Shown here one piece after another: positions 1 to 9,730 of a DNA stretch of 34,819 nt. The notes beneath the pieces are model-generated. The model saw only the letters and a program-made list of their open reading frames with translations, had not been told where the DNA came from and did no database searches. How positions within the stretch are numbered: the first letter of the stretch is position 1; every line of letters begins with the position of its first letter. Both the position numbers and the translations under genes were made by a program. The stretch covers positions 1 to 34,819 of the forward strand of contig JAVCCF010000131.1 in the NCBI GenBank assembly GCA_030765625.1, in the 5' to 3' direction. This DNA is from Candidatus Tenebribacter burtonii. GTDB lineage: Bacteria > Cloacimonadota > Cloacimonadia > Cloacimonadales > TCS61.

Positions 1-2306
1 CATTCGAACAAAACTGTATTGTAGAAAAATTTACTACTATCGAAAACGGTTGCGTTGCTTTTATTGGAAACACACGTTATGGCTGGTATATGCCGGGCGG
101 AACAAATTCTAGTTCCCAAACAATGGACAGAGAATTCTTTGATGCATTATTTGGAGAAGATATAACACAAATTGGACCAATGAATGCAGATTCTAAAGAA
201 GATAATGCAGCACAGTGTTCAGATGCTAATATCAGATGGGTTTATTATGAACTTACATTATTCGGTGATCCATCTCTGGATGTCTGGACTGCAGTACCTG
301 AAGACATAATAGCTACTTTTGCACCAAGCATTCCAATGGGCACAACATCTATTGATTTTCAAACTGATGCTCCTCTTGCTCGAATTGGTCTTATCCAGAA
401 TGGAGTAGTTATTGGCAATGGCATTACAGGTACGAACGGTAATGGTACTATTGAATTATTCGATCCTATTGTAACACCTGAAACAATCTCGGTATCGATT
501 ATTGCACATAATAAAAATCATTTTGAATCTCAGATAGTAATAGTTTCAAATGAACCTTATGTTATTTACGAATCATATGAAGTAAATGATCCCTCTGGAA
601 ATGGAAATTCACTGCCTGATTTTGGTGAAAGCATAACACTTGATATGTCACTTCAGAATATCGGTAGTGTAACAGCAGAGGATGTTGATGCTGTTCTTTC
701 TGTTGAAGATGATTTTATTAACATTACTTCAGATAACAGTACTTTTGGTGATATGACAGCTCAACAGATTGTAACTGTTTCTGATGCATTCTCTCTGGAT
801 ATTGCAGATGATATACCTGATCAACATAATGTAATATTTACTCTCATAGCTTCCGGTTCGGGACAAAGTGACTGGACATCAAATTTCAATATGACTGTTA
901 ATGCTCCTGAGTTATTCTCTGATACATTTATTGTCAGTGATGTATCCGGTAATAATAATGGAATTATTGATCCTGGAGAAGATGTAAATCTTATAATTTC
1001 TGTAGAAAATATAGGTCATGCAAATTCCCCAACAACTTTTGTTTATTTAACTTGTGATAATAGTAATATTTCTATTGAAACTGGTCTTATTGAAGTTGGC
1101 CAGATTGCAACCCAGAATAATTCAAATGCAATTTTCGAGATATCAGCAGATTCTAATATCCCATTTGGAACAAGTATTGAGTTTGGCTTAACTATAGTTT
1201 CGGGTTCTTATATTTTTATTACTTCTTTCTCAAAATCTGTTGGAATAATCATTGAAGATTTTGAAAGTGGGGATTTTAGTGCATTCCCATGGGAATTTAC
1301 CGGTAATGTTGACTGGACAATATCCAGCGAATCGCACGAAGGTTCATTCGGATCAAAATCCGGTACTATAGATTCTTGGCAAACATCTTCATTAATTATT
1401 GAAGTGGATGTCAATTCTGATGGAGATATCAGTTTTTGGAAAAGAGTTTCTTGCGAAGATGATCCTAATAATGATTACGATTATTTACATTTCCTCATCG
1501 ACGGAGTTGAGCAAGAAAGATGGGATGGAGAAGTAGCTTGGAGCGAAAGCTCTTACCAGATTTCTGCTGGTATTCATACTCTTAAGTGGGAATATTATAA
1601 AGATGGCTATGTGAGTAATGGCAGTGATTGTGGATGGATCGATTACATTACATTCCCAGCACTAAACATAATATCACCTCCAATCATTCATGTTAATCCT
1701 ACAATTGTAGAGAAGGAATTAGGATTAAATCAAATAGGTGAAGAAATCGTTGAGCTTTCAAATATTGGTGGAGAGATATTGAATTATACTATCAGCTTAT
1801 CCAATTTACCTGAGTGGTTAGATATATATCCAATAACAGGTAGTTTAAATTCCGGTGAAATGGATGAAATAACATTAGACTTTGATACTAACGGACTTGA
1901 AACTGGACAATACTCAAGCTCTATGTTGATAGAAAACGGACTTGGTGATCAAACAATTGTGCCTGTTGTCCTTACAGTAACAGCAACAGGAGTTAATGGT
2001 AATTTACCGACTGTTACAGAATTGACCGGTAATTATCCAAATCCTTTTAATCCCATAACAAATATTAAATTCAGTTTGAAAACTGAGTCAAAAGTATCAC
2101 TTATGATATATAATATCCGTGGACAAGAAGTTAAGACTCTTATTAATGACGATATGCAAGCAGGATATCATTCTGTTATTTGGAATGGTACTGATGAATC
2201 TGGTAAGGATGTATCAAGTGGAGTTTATTTTTCCAGATTCGATTCTGAAGAAAGAAATGAACATGGAAGATATACAAGTGTTAAAAAAATAATTCTATTA
2301 AAGTAA
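1..2306 (+). CDS. C25 (gingipain-like) peptidase, 5' truncated, with C-terminal sorting domain
   Basis: The reading frame is open from base 3 to the stop at 2304-2306, so the ATG at 90 is internal and the gene begins outside the window. The first ~100 visible residues look like the end of a C25 peptidase domain: a stretch reading VAFIGNTRYGWYMPGG followed by YYELTLFGDPSLDVW, the usual closing motif of the family. The catalytic His and Cys lie upstream and cannot be checked. Next come beta-rich modules: two CARDB-like segments with DxNxNGxxDPGE-type loops, a jelly-roll-like segment starting near IEDFESGDFSAFPW, and a BACON-like segment (LSNIGGEILNYTI). The last ~95 residues, from GNYPNPFNP to KKIILLK, form a FlgD/Ig-like tag of the type recognised by type IX-like secretion systems. 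It is probably exported or surface-bound. The paralogue at 2322 follows 15 bp later. Confidence 0.88.
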   Translation, partial: FEQNCIVEKFTTIENGCVAFIGNTRYGWYMPGGTNSSSQTMDREFFDALFGEDITQIGPMNADSKEDNAAQCSDANIRWVYYELTLFGDPSLDVWTAVPEDIIATFAPSIPMGTTSIDFQTDAPLARIGLIQNGVVIGNGITGTNGNGTIELFDPIVTPETISVSIIAHNKNHFESQIVIVSNEPYVIYESYEVNDPSGNGNSLPDFGESITLDMSLQNIGSVTAEDVDAVLSVEDDFINITSDNSTFGDMTAQQIVTVSDAFSLDIADDIPDQHNVIFTLIASGSGQSDWTSNFNMTVNAPELFSDTFIVSDVSGNNNGIIDPGEDVNLIISVENIGHANSPTTFVYLTCDNSNISIETGLIEVGQIATQNNSNAIFEISADSNIPFGTSIEFGLTIVSGSYIFITSFSKSVGIIIEDFESGDFSAFPWEFTGNVDWTISSESHEGSFGSKSGTIDSWQTSSLIIEVDVNSDGDISFWKRVSCEDDPNNDYDYLHFLIDGVEQERWDGEVAWSESSYQISAGIHTLKWEYYKDGYVSNGSDCGWIDYITFPALNIISPPIIHVNPTIVEKELGLNQIGEEIVELSNIGGEILNYTISLSNLPEWLDIYPITGSLNSGEMDEITLDFDTNGLETGQYSSSMLIENGLGDQTIVPVVLTVTATGVNGNLPTVTELTGNYPNPFNPITNIKFSLKTESKVSLMIYNIRGQEVKTLINDDMQAGYHSVIWNGTDESGKDVSSGVYFSRFDSEERNEHGRYTSVKKIILLK

Positions 2307-2321
2307 CTCGCGGAGGAGATT

Positions 2322-5300
2322 ATGAAAAATAGTAAAATAACTATTGCCATATCGTTAATTTTGGTTCTATGTGGCACATTATTACTCGCAGAAAGCGGAT
2401 ATAATATAAGCTGTTCACAGCCAACAAATGATGAAATTAACTTAGATTTTAATCTTGTAAATTATAATGTAGAACAAACTACCCAAAACGGTGTAACTTA
2501 TTCAAAAATTAATTTTGAAAACAGCGTATCAACCAATAAAAAAGGATTCGCAAAACTTCCTTTTATTCACGCTGCAATTCAATTATCAAACACAAAAAAT
2601 GTAACAACAGAAATAATTGCGAATAATTATGTTGAATATCAACTTGATCACCCGCTTCTACCTTCTCGTGGAACAATCTACAGGAATCAAGACCCTTCTT
2701 CGATCCCGTATGAAATTGCAGAAGAATCTATTTCTAATGAATTCTATCCGGGAAATATTGCTGAAATGATGGAACCTTTCATCCTCCGCGATGTAAGAGG
2801 TAGTGTTGTTTATGTATATCCTTTCCAATATAATGCACAAACAAATATATTAAGAGTATACGAAAATATAACCGTAAAACTTACAGAGAATAATACAACT
2901 CCGATTAATCCAATCATCAATACAGCAGAACGTATGACAAGAGCGATGAACTCACTTTATAAAACTGCATTTATCAATTACACCGAAAATAGATTTGAGC
3001 ATGAGTTAGATGAATTTGGCTCTATTTTAGTTATTCATACACCTCGTGATGCCGCAGCCATACTTCCATACATCGAATGGAAAAGGGAAAAAGGGTACAC
3101 CGTTTATGTGGAAGAAGTGTCCACGGGAACTAATGTAACATCTCTTGTTAGTTCTCAATTTGCCAGTCATGATGATATCCTTTATGTACAGCTTGTTGGA
3201 GACTGGAGTGATATTTCCGGTACTACAATAAGCGGAACAGCTACTGATCCAACTTTGGGTTGTCTTGTTGGAAATGATGTATATCCTGATCTTATTGTTG
3301 GAAGATTCTCCGCAAGTAATGTTGACCAGGTTACAACACAGGTAGATAAAGCAATAGGTTATGAAAAAACTCCTGAAATTGGTGGTGACTGGTATAGCAA
3401 GGGATTAGGTATCGGTTCTGGACAAGGTGCAGGAACTGGAGATGATGGTGAAGCAGATTATGTTCACATTGATGTAATCAAAGATGACAAACTCCTTCCA
3501 TTTACCTATACTGAAGTAGCAGAAGCATATCAGTATCCTGCCATGACTTTGGTTTCCGGACCTGTTAATGACGGACTTACTATAATTAATTATTGCGGTC
3601 ACGGTTCTGTTACAAGCTGGGCAACTTCAGGTTTTAATAATTCTGCTGTTAACAATCTTTCAAATGGTGATAGGCTTCCATTCATTATTTCAGTTGCTTG
3701 TGTGAATGGAAATTTCCAAAACACGGAATGTTTTGCAGAAGCCTGGTTACATAAATCAGGTGGTGGTGCTGTTGGTATGTTAGCATCAACTATCAACATG
3801 AGTTGGTCTCCTCCGATGAGAGGCCAGGATTATATTAATGATCTTCTTATTGGTGGATATGATTATGTCGCTCATCCTGGGCAAAATGGTATAACTACTG
3901 ATGTTCAGAAAACAACTTATGGAGCAGTTTGTTTTAATGGATCTATTCTTATGGTTCTAGAAGATTATAGTGGAGGTTTGGATGAAATGCAGCATTGGAC
4001 AATATTTGGTGATGCATCTCTTCAAGTAAGAACTGATACCCCTCAAGAGCTTTCACTTTCTAATACTGCTGTTATAATGGGAATAGCTTTTTCTACAACT
4101 ATAACAGCTGGTGGATCTCCTGTAGAAGGTGCTATGGTTTCTTTATCACAAGACGGCGAAGTTTTTTTAGGAATCTCTGATGAAGATGGAAATGTTTTTA
4201 TCACTCATGAACTTGAAGCAGGCATCTGTACTATGGTTGTTACCGGTTTTAATACTGAAACAATTTATGACAATGCTGTCTCGGTAATTCCTCCTGGAGG
4301 TCCTTATGTTATATTCGAAAGTTATGCTATCGATGATACTAATACTGGCAACGGAAATGGATTACTTGAGAATGGAGAGATAGTAGCTCTTGATATGAGT
4401 GTTGAAAATTTAGGAACTGGACAAGCAACAAATGCTATAGTTACTATTTCTTCAACAGATCCCTATATAACTATTATTGATAATACTGAGGATTTTGGTA
4501 ATATTGCAGCAGGTAACATTGGCTCAGTTGCCGGTGCATTTACCATTGAAGCTACTGAAGATATTCCTGATAGTCACATGATTTCTTTTGAATTGGAAGT
4601 AGTCGCAGAAGAAACGTGGATCAGTAGTTTCTCGATAGAAGCATATGCACCAACGTTTCCTCCAGAAAATCTTTTAGCTGAAATCCAGAATTTCAATGAT
4701 GTAATTCTTACTTGGGAACAACCAGGCGGAACCAGGAATCTTACGGGTTACAAAATTTACAAAGATAATCTAATGATAAATGAAATCACTGACCTTACAG
4801 TACTCACTTATAGCGATATTACACTCGCCCCTGGTAATTATGAATATTATATTACCGCTCTATTCAATGCTGGAGAATCTGTTCCATCTAATGTTGAACC
4901 TGTAACAATATTCCTTCCAGCACCTCAAAATCCCATGGCTGTAACCCAATATATAAACATTCTAATAACCTGGGATGAACCTGCAAGTAGAGATTTTTCT
5001 CATTATAAACTTTATCGTAATATGATTATGATCGATGATAATATTATGGAGACTTCCTATTTGGATACTAATGTTCCAAATGGAACATATTGTTACAATG
5101 TAAGAGCAGTATATAGTGGAGGCTATCAATCATCTCTTTCCACAGATGCTGTCATAGAACATGTCCAGACTAATACAGATGATGTTATCCCCGCCACGAC
5201 TTCTCTCATCGGTAACTATCCGAATCCATTCAACCCAACAACTAATATCAAATTTAGCTTAAAAGCTGATTCCAAAGTATCTCTGATTATCTATAATATT

Positions 5301-5483
5301 CGTGGTCAGAAAGTGAAAACACTGATTAATGAAAATATGCAAGTTGGATATTATTCAATAGTTTGGAATGGGCGAGATGATTCTGGTAAGAGTTTATCGA
5401 GTGGAGTTTACTTCAACGATTTCAATGCATCTGGTGAAGGTGGTGATTATACAAGTGTTAAGAAAATGATCTTATTGAAATAA
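2322..5483 (+). CDS. Gingipain-like C25 cysteine peptidase with FlgD-like C-terminal sorting domain
   Basis: A complete 1053-residue secreted peptidase. The ATG follows a strong GGAGG. Residues 1-23 form a signal peptide (basic MKNSK, then a hydrophobic core ending LLLAES). Residues ~25-240 resemble a C25 propeptide, with RxxxGSVVYVYPFQYN. The catalytic domain spans ~245-580. His427 lies in NYCGHGS and Cys460 in SVACVNGNF; their 33-residue spacing agrees with the gingipain dyad as I remember it. The domain closes with HWTIFGDASLQV. A CARDB-like segment (~665-780) and two fibronectin type III-like modules (~785-955, motifs NLTGYKIYKD and FSHYKLYRN) follow, then the sorting tag from ~963. It probably digests extracellular protein, in line with an amino-acid-fermenting lifestyle (inferred). 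Its stop is followed by a terminator at 5504. Confidence 0.93.
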   Translation: MKNSKITIAISLILVLCGTLLLAESGYNISCSQPTNDEINLDFNLVNYNVEQTTQNGVTYSKINFENSVSTNKKGFAKLPFIHAAIQLSNTKNVTTEIIANNYVEYQLDHPLLPSRGTIYRNQDPSSIPYEIAEESISNEFYPGNIAEMMEPFILRDVRGSVVYVYPFQYNAQTNILRVYENITVKLTENNTTPINPIINTAERMTRAMNSLYKTAFINYTENRFEHELDEFGSILVIHTPRDAAAILPYIEWKREKGYTVYVEEVSTGTNVTSLVSSQFASHDDILYVQLVGDWSDISGTTISGTATDPTLGCLVGNDVYPDLIVGRFSASNVDQVTTQVDKAIGYEKTPEIGGDWYSKGLGIGSGQGAGTGDDGEADYVHIDVIKDDKLLPFTYTEVAEAYQYPAMTLVSGPVNDGLTIINYCGHGSVTSWATSGFNNSAVNNLSNGDRLPFIISVACVNGNFQNTECFAEAWLHKSGGGAVGMLASTINMSWSPPMRGQDYINDLLIGGYDYVAHPGQNGITTDVQKTTYGAVCFNGSILMVLEDYSGGLDEMQHWTIFGDASLQVRTDTPQELSLSNTAVIMGIAFSTTITAGGSPVEGAMVSLSQDGEVFLGISDEDGNVFITHELEAGICTMVVTGFNTETIYDNAVSVIPPGGPYVIFESYAIDDTNTGNGNGLLENGEIVALDMSVENLGTGQATNAIVTISSTDPYITIIDNTEDFGNIAAGNIGSVAGAFTIEATEDIPDSHMISFELEVVAEETWISSFSIEAYAPTFPPENLLAEIQNFNDVILTWEQPGGTRNLTGYKIYKDNLMINEITDLTVLTYSDITLAPGNYEYYITALFNAGESVPSNVEPVTIFLPAPQNPMAVTQYINILITWDEPASRDFSHYKLYRNMIMIDDNIMETSYLDTNVPNGTYCYNVRAVYSGGYQSSLSTDAVIEHVQTNTDDVIPATTSLIGNYPNPFNPTTNIKFSLKADSKVSLIIYNIRGQKVKTLINENMQVGYYSIVWNGRDDSGKSLSSGVYFNDFNASGEGGDYTSVKKMILLK

Positions 5484-5503
5484 AAATATTAAATACAGAT
5501 TGT

Positions 5504-5548
5504 AATATGCCTTGTGTAAACAGGGCATATTTCTTTATTGTTTTTTTT
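5504..5548 (+). terminator. Rho-independent terminator after the peptidase pair
   Basis: The arms AATATGCC (5504-5511) and GGCATATT (5524-5531) form a stem with a 12-nt loop, followed by a T-rich run through 5548. The opposite strand has no T-run after the stem, so it serves the plus strand. Confidence 0.8.
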
Positions 5549-5571
5549 GAATCATTTAAGGTGACGTACAA

Positions 5572-6075
5572 TTAACTCAATAATTCTAATAATTCTTGTA
5601 AACTGCTTTTTGTAAATTCAATACCTGCACATTCTCTATAAAGTTCTTTCCTTTGATCCCATAATTTATAGAGTTCTTCTTCGCTTCGATCGAGAACTAA
5701 GGGACGATATGAGTTAAGAATTCTTGATTTGATAATCTGCCATGAAGGATTTAACCAGATAGTTTTTTTTGTTCTGATGATGTCACGATTTTCCTGCAAT
5801 TCTATTATTCCGCCACCGGTTGCAATTATTCCTGGTTTATCCCATTTTTTTAATATCTCTGTTTCTAGTTCACGAAATATCTTTTCACCTTTTATTTTAA
5901 AAATATCATTAACATTAAGCTCTGCCTTTTTCTCTATTTCACGGTCAATATCATGAAACTCCAGATTTAAGTTATCTGCTAATTTTTCACCAAGATAAGT
6001 TTTTCCAACTCCCATAAATCCAATTAGAAATATTTGTTCATTATTTTTAAAAAATGAGCCTGTTGGTTCAGTCAT
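5572..6075 (-). CDS. aroK: Shikimate kinase
   Basis: Phosphorylates shikimate at the 3-OH using ATP, the fifth step of the chorismate pathway, in the cytoplasm. The 167-residue length is normal for AroK. The Walker A loop GFMGVGKT is at residues 19-26, the Mg/shikimate Asp pair HDID at 41-44 (D42, D44), RELE follows around residue 68, the shikimate-binding ATGGG motif around 85, and the lid arginine in SYRPLV. It is the last gene of the minus-strand operon, 36 bp downstream of rpsA. No other aromatic-pathway gene is present here. Confidence 0.95.
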   Translation of the reverse strand: MTEPTGSFFKNNEQIFLIGFMGVGKTYLGEKLADNLNLEFHDIDREIEKKAELNVNDIFKIKGEKIFRELETEILKKWDKPGIIATGGGIIELQENRDIIRTKKTIWLNPSWQIIKSRILNSYRPLVLDRSEEELYKLWDQRKELYRECAGIEFTKSSLQELLELLS

Positions 6076-6111
6076 TTATTTTCCCTTCCACATAAAAAGA
6101 TAACAGTTTCG

Positions 6112-8262
6112 TTATTCATCTTCCTTTGCTTCTTCAATTACTTCTTCTACTTTATCATTTTCTGCTTTTTCAGCATCTGTTTTTTTAACCTCAATTTCAA
6201 CTGATTTTTCTTTATCTGGCGAAATTTCTATTTCTGCTTTAACAACATCTTCCGTCACCTCAGTCTCTATTTCAGTCTTAACTTCTTCAACTTTTCCTTC
6301 TAATACTTCTTCAGAAACAGGCTCTTCCTGTTTAACCTCAGCTTCAACTTTAATAGTTTCTTCTATTACTTTTGTTTTTGCTTCATCTTTTGTTTTTTCA
6401 ATTATTTCTTTCTTAGATTCTTTCTTTTCTTCGTTTACAAGATTTTCTTTTATAGCTTTTCTCTTTTCAGATTTTTTGTTTACTCTTTTTTGATGTTCTT
6501 CTACAAATTCATTAAACTCATTTTTATCTCGAGCAAAGAAATATGCTTTCACACTTAAGATCAGGCGTCTGTTTTCCAGATCAAGTTCAATAACTTTAAG
6601 TGGTAATTCTTCATCTATTTCAAAAGCCATTCCAGCTTTTTTGAGTCCGGGAATTGCAAGATGTGAAAGAGGAATAAATCCTTCAACAGAATCTTCATCA
6701 ACTGAAACATCAACCAAAACACCTTTAGCAATGATCTTTACAATTTTTGCCTTAACTTCTGTATTAATTGGAAGTCTCTGATCAAGATTATCCCATGGAT
6801 CTATCTGTAATTGTTTGATACCCAGAGCAATCCTGTGTAAAGTTTTATCAATTGAAAGAACTTTCACATCAAGTTTGTCACCCTTCTTTAATACTTCTTT
6901 TGGATGATAAATACGTTTTGTCCACGAAATATCAGAAATGTGTATCAAACCTTCTATATCTTCTTCGATCTCAACAAATACACCAAATGGAGTTATGCTT
7001 CTCACGATACCCTTGATCTTAGTTCCAACTGGATATCTATCTTCAATTGTAAACCATGGATTTGCTTCCATCTGCTTAACACCGAGTGAGATCCTTCTCT
7101 CTTCTTTAGAAGTAGAAAGAACAATAGCCTTTATCGAATCTCCCTTCTTAAACATTTGTTTGGGATGCTTTATTTTTTTTGTCCAACTCATTTCTGAAAC
7201 ATGAACAAGTCCTTCAACTCCTGATTCAAGTTCTACAAAAGCACCGTAATTGGTTATGTTCACAACTTTACCTGAAACAATTGTTCCCTCCGGATATTTT
7301 GTTTCTATATTTTCCCATGGATGTGGAACCAGCTGTTTTAAACCTAATGAAACTTTTTCATTTTCTATATCAAATTTCAGTATTCTAACTTTAACTTTAT
7401 CTCCAATATTCAACATATCAGAAGGATGTTTGATGTGCCCCCAGCTCATATCAGTAATATGGAGCAATCCATCAATTCCACCTAAGTCAATAAAAGCACC
7501 ATAATCAGTAATATTTCTAACTTCACCGTCAAGTTCTGCACCTTCAGAAATTTCTTTTTTCAAACCCTCTAAGCGTGATTGCTGCTCCTCGATGAGAACC
7601 TGTTTTCTGGAAACGATGATATTCCGGCGGTCTTTATCAATTTTGATAATTTTAAATTTTGTTTCTTTCCCTATGAATTGATCTAAATTCGGGATAGGTT
7701 TTGTGGAAATTTGTGATCCTGGTAAAAAAGCTTCCAAATTTTCCAGATCAACTATCATCCCACCTTTTACACGACGTCTGAGAATTCCAGTAACGGATTG
7801 ATTTTCTCCCATGATCTTTTCAAGTTTTTCCAAATTTAGATAAAAATCTGCTTTCTTTTTAGAAAGTCTAAGTCTTCCAATGCCGTCTTCCACAGAATCG
7901 ATATAAACTTTAATTTTACTGCCTGCTTCAGGTAAATTAGAATTTGAAAATTCACGAATTGATATCGCACTTTCAGATTTAAAACCTATATCAACAAGTA
8001 CTGAACGTTCATCAACACTTATTACAATACCTTCAACAATTTTCCCCTGCTCAAATTTTTTGAAATGTTCATCAAGTAAAGATTCCATATCTTCTTCAAA
8101 ATCATCAGTACTCAACTCTTTTTTTTCTTCTTTTTTCTCTTCCTCTTTTACTTCTGTTTTTTCTTCATTAGATTCTTCTTGAACTTCAGATTGTTCATCT
8201 TCTGTTTTTTCGATAGTTTCATTTGTTTCTAAAACTTCATCTTTTTGATCGTTAACAAACAT
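6112..8262 (-). CDS. rpsA: 30S ribosomal protein S1 with long acidic N- and C-terminal extensions
   Basis: Binds mRNA on the 30S subunit and helps initiate translation. Six S1 (OB-fold) repeats run from about residue 68 to 580. The middle ones carry the canonical ITDYGAFIDLGGIDGLLHI, ITNYGAFVEL and ITPFGVFVEI cores. About 65 residues of Glu/Lys-rich sequence precede the first repeat and about 130 follow the last, making it ~716 residues against 557 in E. coli. The ends look disordered. Start choice: AAGGAGG at 8267-8273 is only 1 nt from the ATG at 8265 but 4 nt from the second ATG at 8262, so the second is preferred. The stop codon of ispH is embedded in this ATGATG, so the two genes are almost certainly translationally coupled. 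Confidence 0.96.
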   Translation of the reverse strand: MFVNDQKDEVLETNETIEKTEDEQSEVQEESNEEKTEVKEEEKKEEKKELSTDDFEEDMESLLDEHFKKFEQGKIVEGIVISVDERSVLVDIGFKSESAISIREFSNSNLPEAGSKIKVYIDSVEDGIGRLRLSKKKADFYLNLEKLEKIMGENQSVTGILRRRVKGGMIVDLENLEAFLPGSQISTKPIPNLDQFIGKETKFKIIKIDKDRRNIIVSRKQVLIEEQQSRLEGLKKEISEGAELDGEVRNITDYGAFIDLGGIDGLLHITDMSWGHIKHPSDMLNIGDKVKVRILKFDIENEKVSLGLKQLVPHPWENIETKYPEGTIVSGKVVNITNYGAFVELESGVEGLVHVSEMSWTKKIKHPKQMFKKGDSIKAIVLSTSKEERRISLGVKQMEANPWFTIEDRYPVGTKIKGIVRSITPFGVFVEIEEDIEGLIHISDISWTKRIYHPKEVLKKGDKLDVKVLSIDKTLHRIALGIKQLQIDPWDNLDQRLPINTEVKAKIVKIIAKGVLVDVSVDEDSVEGFIPLSHLAIPGLKKAGMAFEIDEELPLKVIELDLENRRLILSVKAYFFARDKNEFNEFVEEHQKRVNKKSEKRKAIKENLVNEEKKESKKEIIEKTKDEAKTKVIEETIKVEAEVKQEEPVSEEVLEGKVEEVKTEIETEVTEDVVKAEIEISPDKEKSVEIEVKKTDAEKAENDKVEEVIEEAKEDE

Positions 8263-9143
8263 CATTCCTCCTTAAAACCAGGAATATCCTCGATATTATC
8301 GACTTTATTAATATTCCCTATACACTCTAAGATTTTATTGTACACTTCTATAATTACCCAATTGGGTGTAGAAGCTCCAGCGGTTAAACCAATATCCTGT
8401 TTATCTTTGAACCACATTTTATCGATTTCACTAGCTGTTTCAATATGATAGGTCTTTACTAAACTTTCGCAAATTCTGGCAAGCATTTTTGTATTCGAAC
8501 TATTTTTACCACCTACCACAATCATAATGTCACTCTCTTTTGCAAGATCTAAAGTTGAATTCTGCCTGATGGTTGTAGCGTTGCAAATAGTGTTTATAAC
8601 ACGTATTTCATGACATTTAGGGACTAATTTCTTTACCAGTTTTTGAAGATCTTCTACTCTTCTGGTCGTTTGAGAAATAATTCCAACTTTTTTAAATTGT
8701 TTATCTTCAAGTTCATCTGCATTTGCCACAATTATAACTTCCTTATTTACATATGAACGCAAAGCTTTAACTTCCGGATGATTGCTATCACCTAAAATAA
8801 TTAGATTATAACCATCTTCTGATAATGATTTCGCATAATCCTGAGTTTTTGAAACATACGGACATGTTGCATTAATTATTTCGATTTTATTCTTTTCTAA
8901 TTCTTCCAGAATTTCTTTTTTTACACCATGCGATCGAATTATTGTAGGTCGCCCTTTAATATCACTAACATTTTCAACTTTAAAAATATTTTCAGTTTCA
9001 AGTTTTGCTACCATTTGTGGATTATGAATAATCGAACCCAATGTAACAACCTCATGATTCTCTCTTGAAGTTTTAAGTGCTATTTTTATAGCTCTTTTTA
9101 CTCCAAAACAAAAACCGGAATTTCTAGCAATTCTAACATTCAT
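8262..9143 (-). CDS. ispH: 4-hydroxy-3-methylbut-2-enyl diphosphate reductase
   Basis: Last enzyme of the MEP isoprenoid pathway; reduces HMBPP to IPP and DMAPP with a 4Fe-4S cluster. The three cluster cysteines are C12 (NSGFCFGV), C94 (NATCPYVSK) and C187 (NTICNATTIRQ). Substrate-binding His40 (SIIHNPQ), His72 (RSHGV), His122 and Glu124 (NHPEV) are all present. At 293 residues it has normal length. It overlaps plsC by 11 nt and rpsA by about 1-4 nt. In some Clostridia IspH and S1 are fused into one protein (family knowledge); here the same neighbours are separate but overlapping genes. Confidence 0.97.
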   Translation of the reverse strand: MNVRIARNSGFCFGVKRAIKIALKTSRENHEVVTLGSIIHNPQMVAKLETENIFKVENVSDIKGRPTIIRSHGVKKEILEELEKNKIEIINATCPYVSKTQDYAKSLSEDGYNLIILGDSNHPEVKALRSYVNKEVIIVANADELEDKQFKKVGIISQTTRRVEDLQKLVKKLVPKCHEIRVINTICNATTIRQNSTLDLAKESDIMIVVGGKNSSNTKMLARICESLVKTYHIETASEIDKMWFKDKQDIGLTAGASTPNWVIIEVYNKILECIGNINKVDNIEDIPGFKEE

Positions 9144-9729
9144 TTTTCAACTCGTATACTTTTTCCATAACGCTGTCTGTCAAATTTTTATAGTTTTCTT
9201 TTATATTTGCCATTTCAGCAAATGATTTTGCAGTGATCTTCTCTCCAATAACAATTTTCAATCTTTCCTTTCCTAAAAAGCATTTCAAGAAGTTCGTTGA
9301 ATTATGAATATACATTGGAATGATATCCTTCTTTGTTTCAATTGCAAATTTACCAATACCTGCTTTTACTTTACTTGATTTTCTTGTACCTTCTGGGAAA
9401 ATCAGAATTGAGTGCCCATTTCTGAGAATCAATTTTACCATAGTGATAGCAGATTTATCTATCCTTCCACGTTTAATAGGAATGCAATTTACATATAGAA
9501 GAAAAGCACCAGCTAATTTATTTTTAAATAATTCCGCTTTAGCAAGATAATGAATTTCTGTTGGAATTATAGACCCAATAAATGGCGGATCAAATGCTGA
9601 GATATGATTTGCAGCAATAATGCAATCAGAAACCTCTATTAATCTTTCACTGTTGATTATCTTTAATTTCCAAAAAATCTTCATATACGCTCTTACACAT
9701 GCCGTTATAAAGGAATAACTTTTTCGCAT
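9133..9729 (-). CDS. plsC: 1-acyl-sn-glycerol-3-phosphate acyltransferase family protein
   Basis: Transfers an acyl chain to lysophosphatidic acid to make phosphatidic acid at the inner membrane. The catalytic H-x4-D motif is NHISAFD, and the second family signature is FPEGTRKSS. The protein is 198 residues, a short version of the family, with a hydrophobic N-terminal stretch. Its ATG comes 1 nt after the cmk stop and a G-rich Shine-Dalgarno overlaps the end of cmk; its 3' end overlaps ispH by 11 nt. The exact acyl donor and acceptor cannot be read from sequence. Confidence 0.9.
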   Translation of the reverse strand: MRKSYSFITACVRAYMKIFWKLKIINSERLIEVSDCIIAANHISAFDPPFIGSIIPTEIHYLAKAELFKNKLAGAFLLYVNCIPIKRGRIDKSAITMVKLILRNGHSILIFPEGTRKSSKVKAGIGKFAIETKKDIIPMYIHNSTNFLKCFLGKERLKIVIGEKITAKSFAEMANIKENYKNLTDSVMEKVYELKNEC

Positions 9730-9730
9730 T

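Noticed and set aside
1208-1414. Open minus-strand frame inside the first peptidase gene
   Set aside because: Antisense shadow of a well-supported gene, without Shine-Dalgarno or protein-like composition.
6904-7504. Several plus-strand open frames opposite rpsA
   Set aside because: Shadows of repeated S1 domains; the similarity among them comes from the repeats on the other strand.
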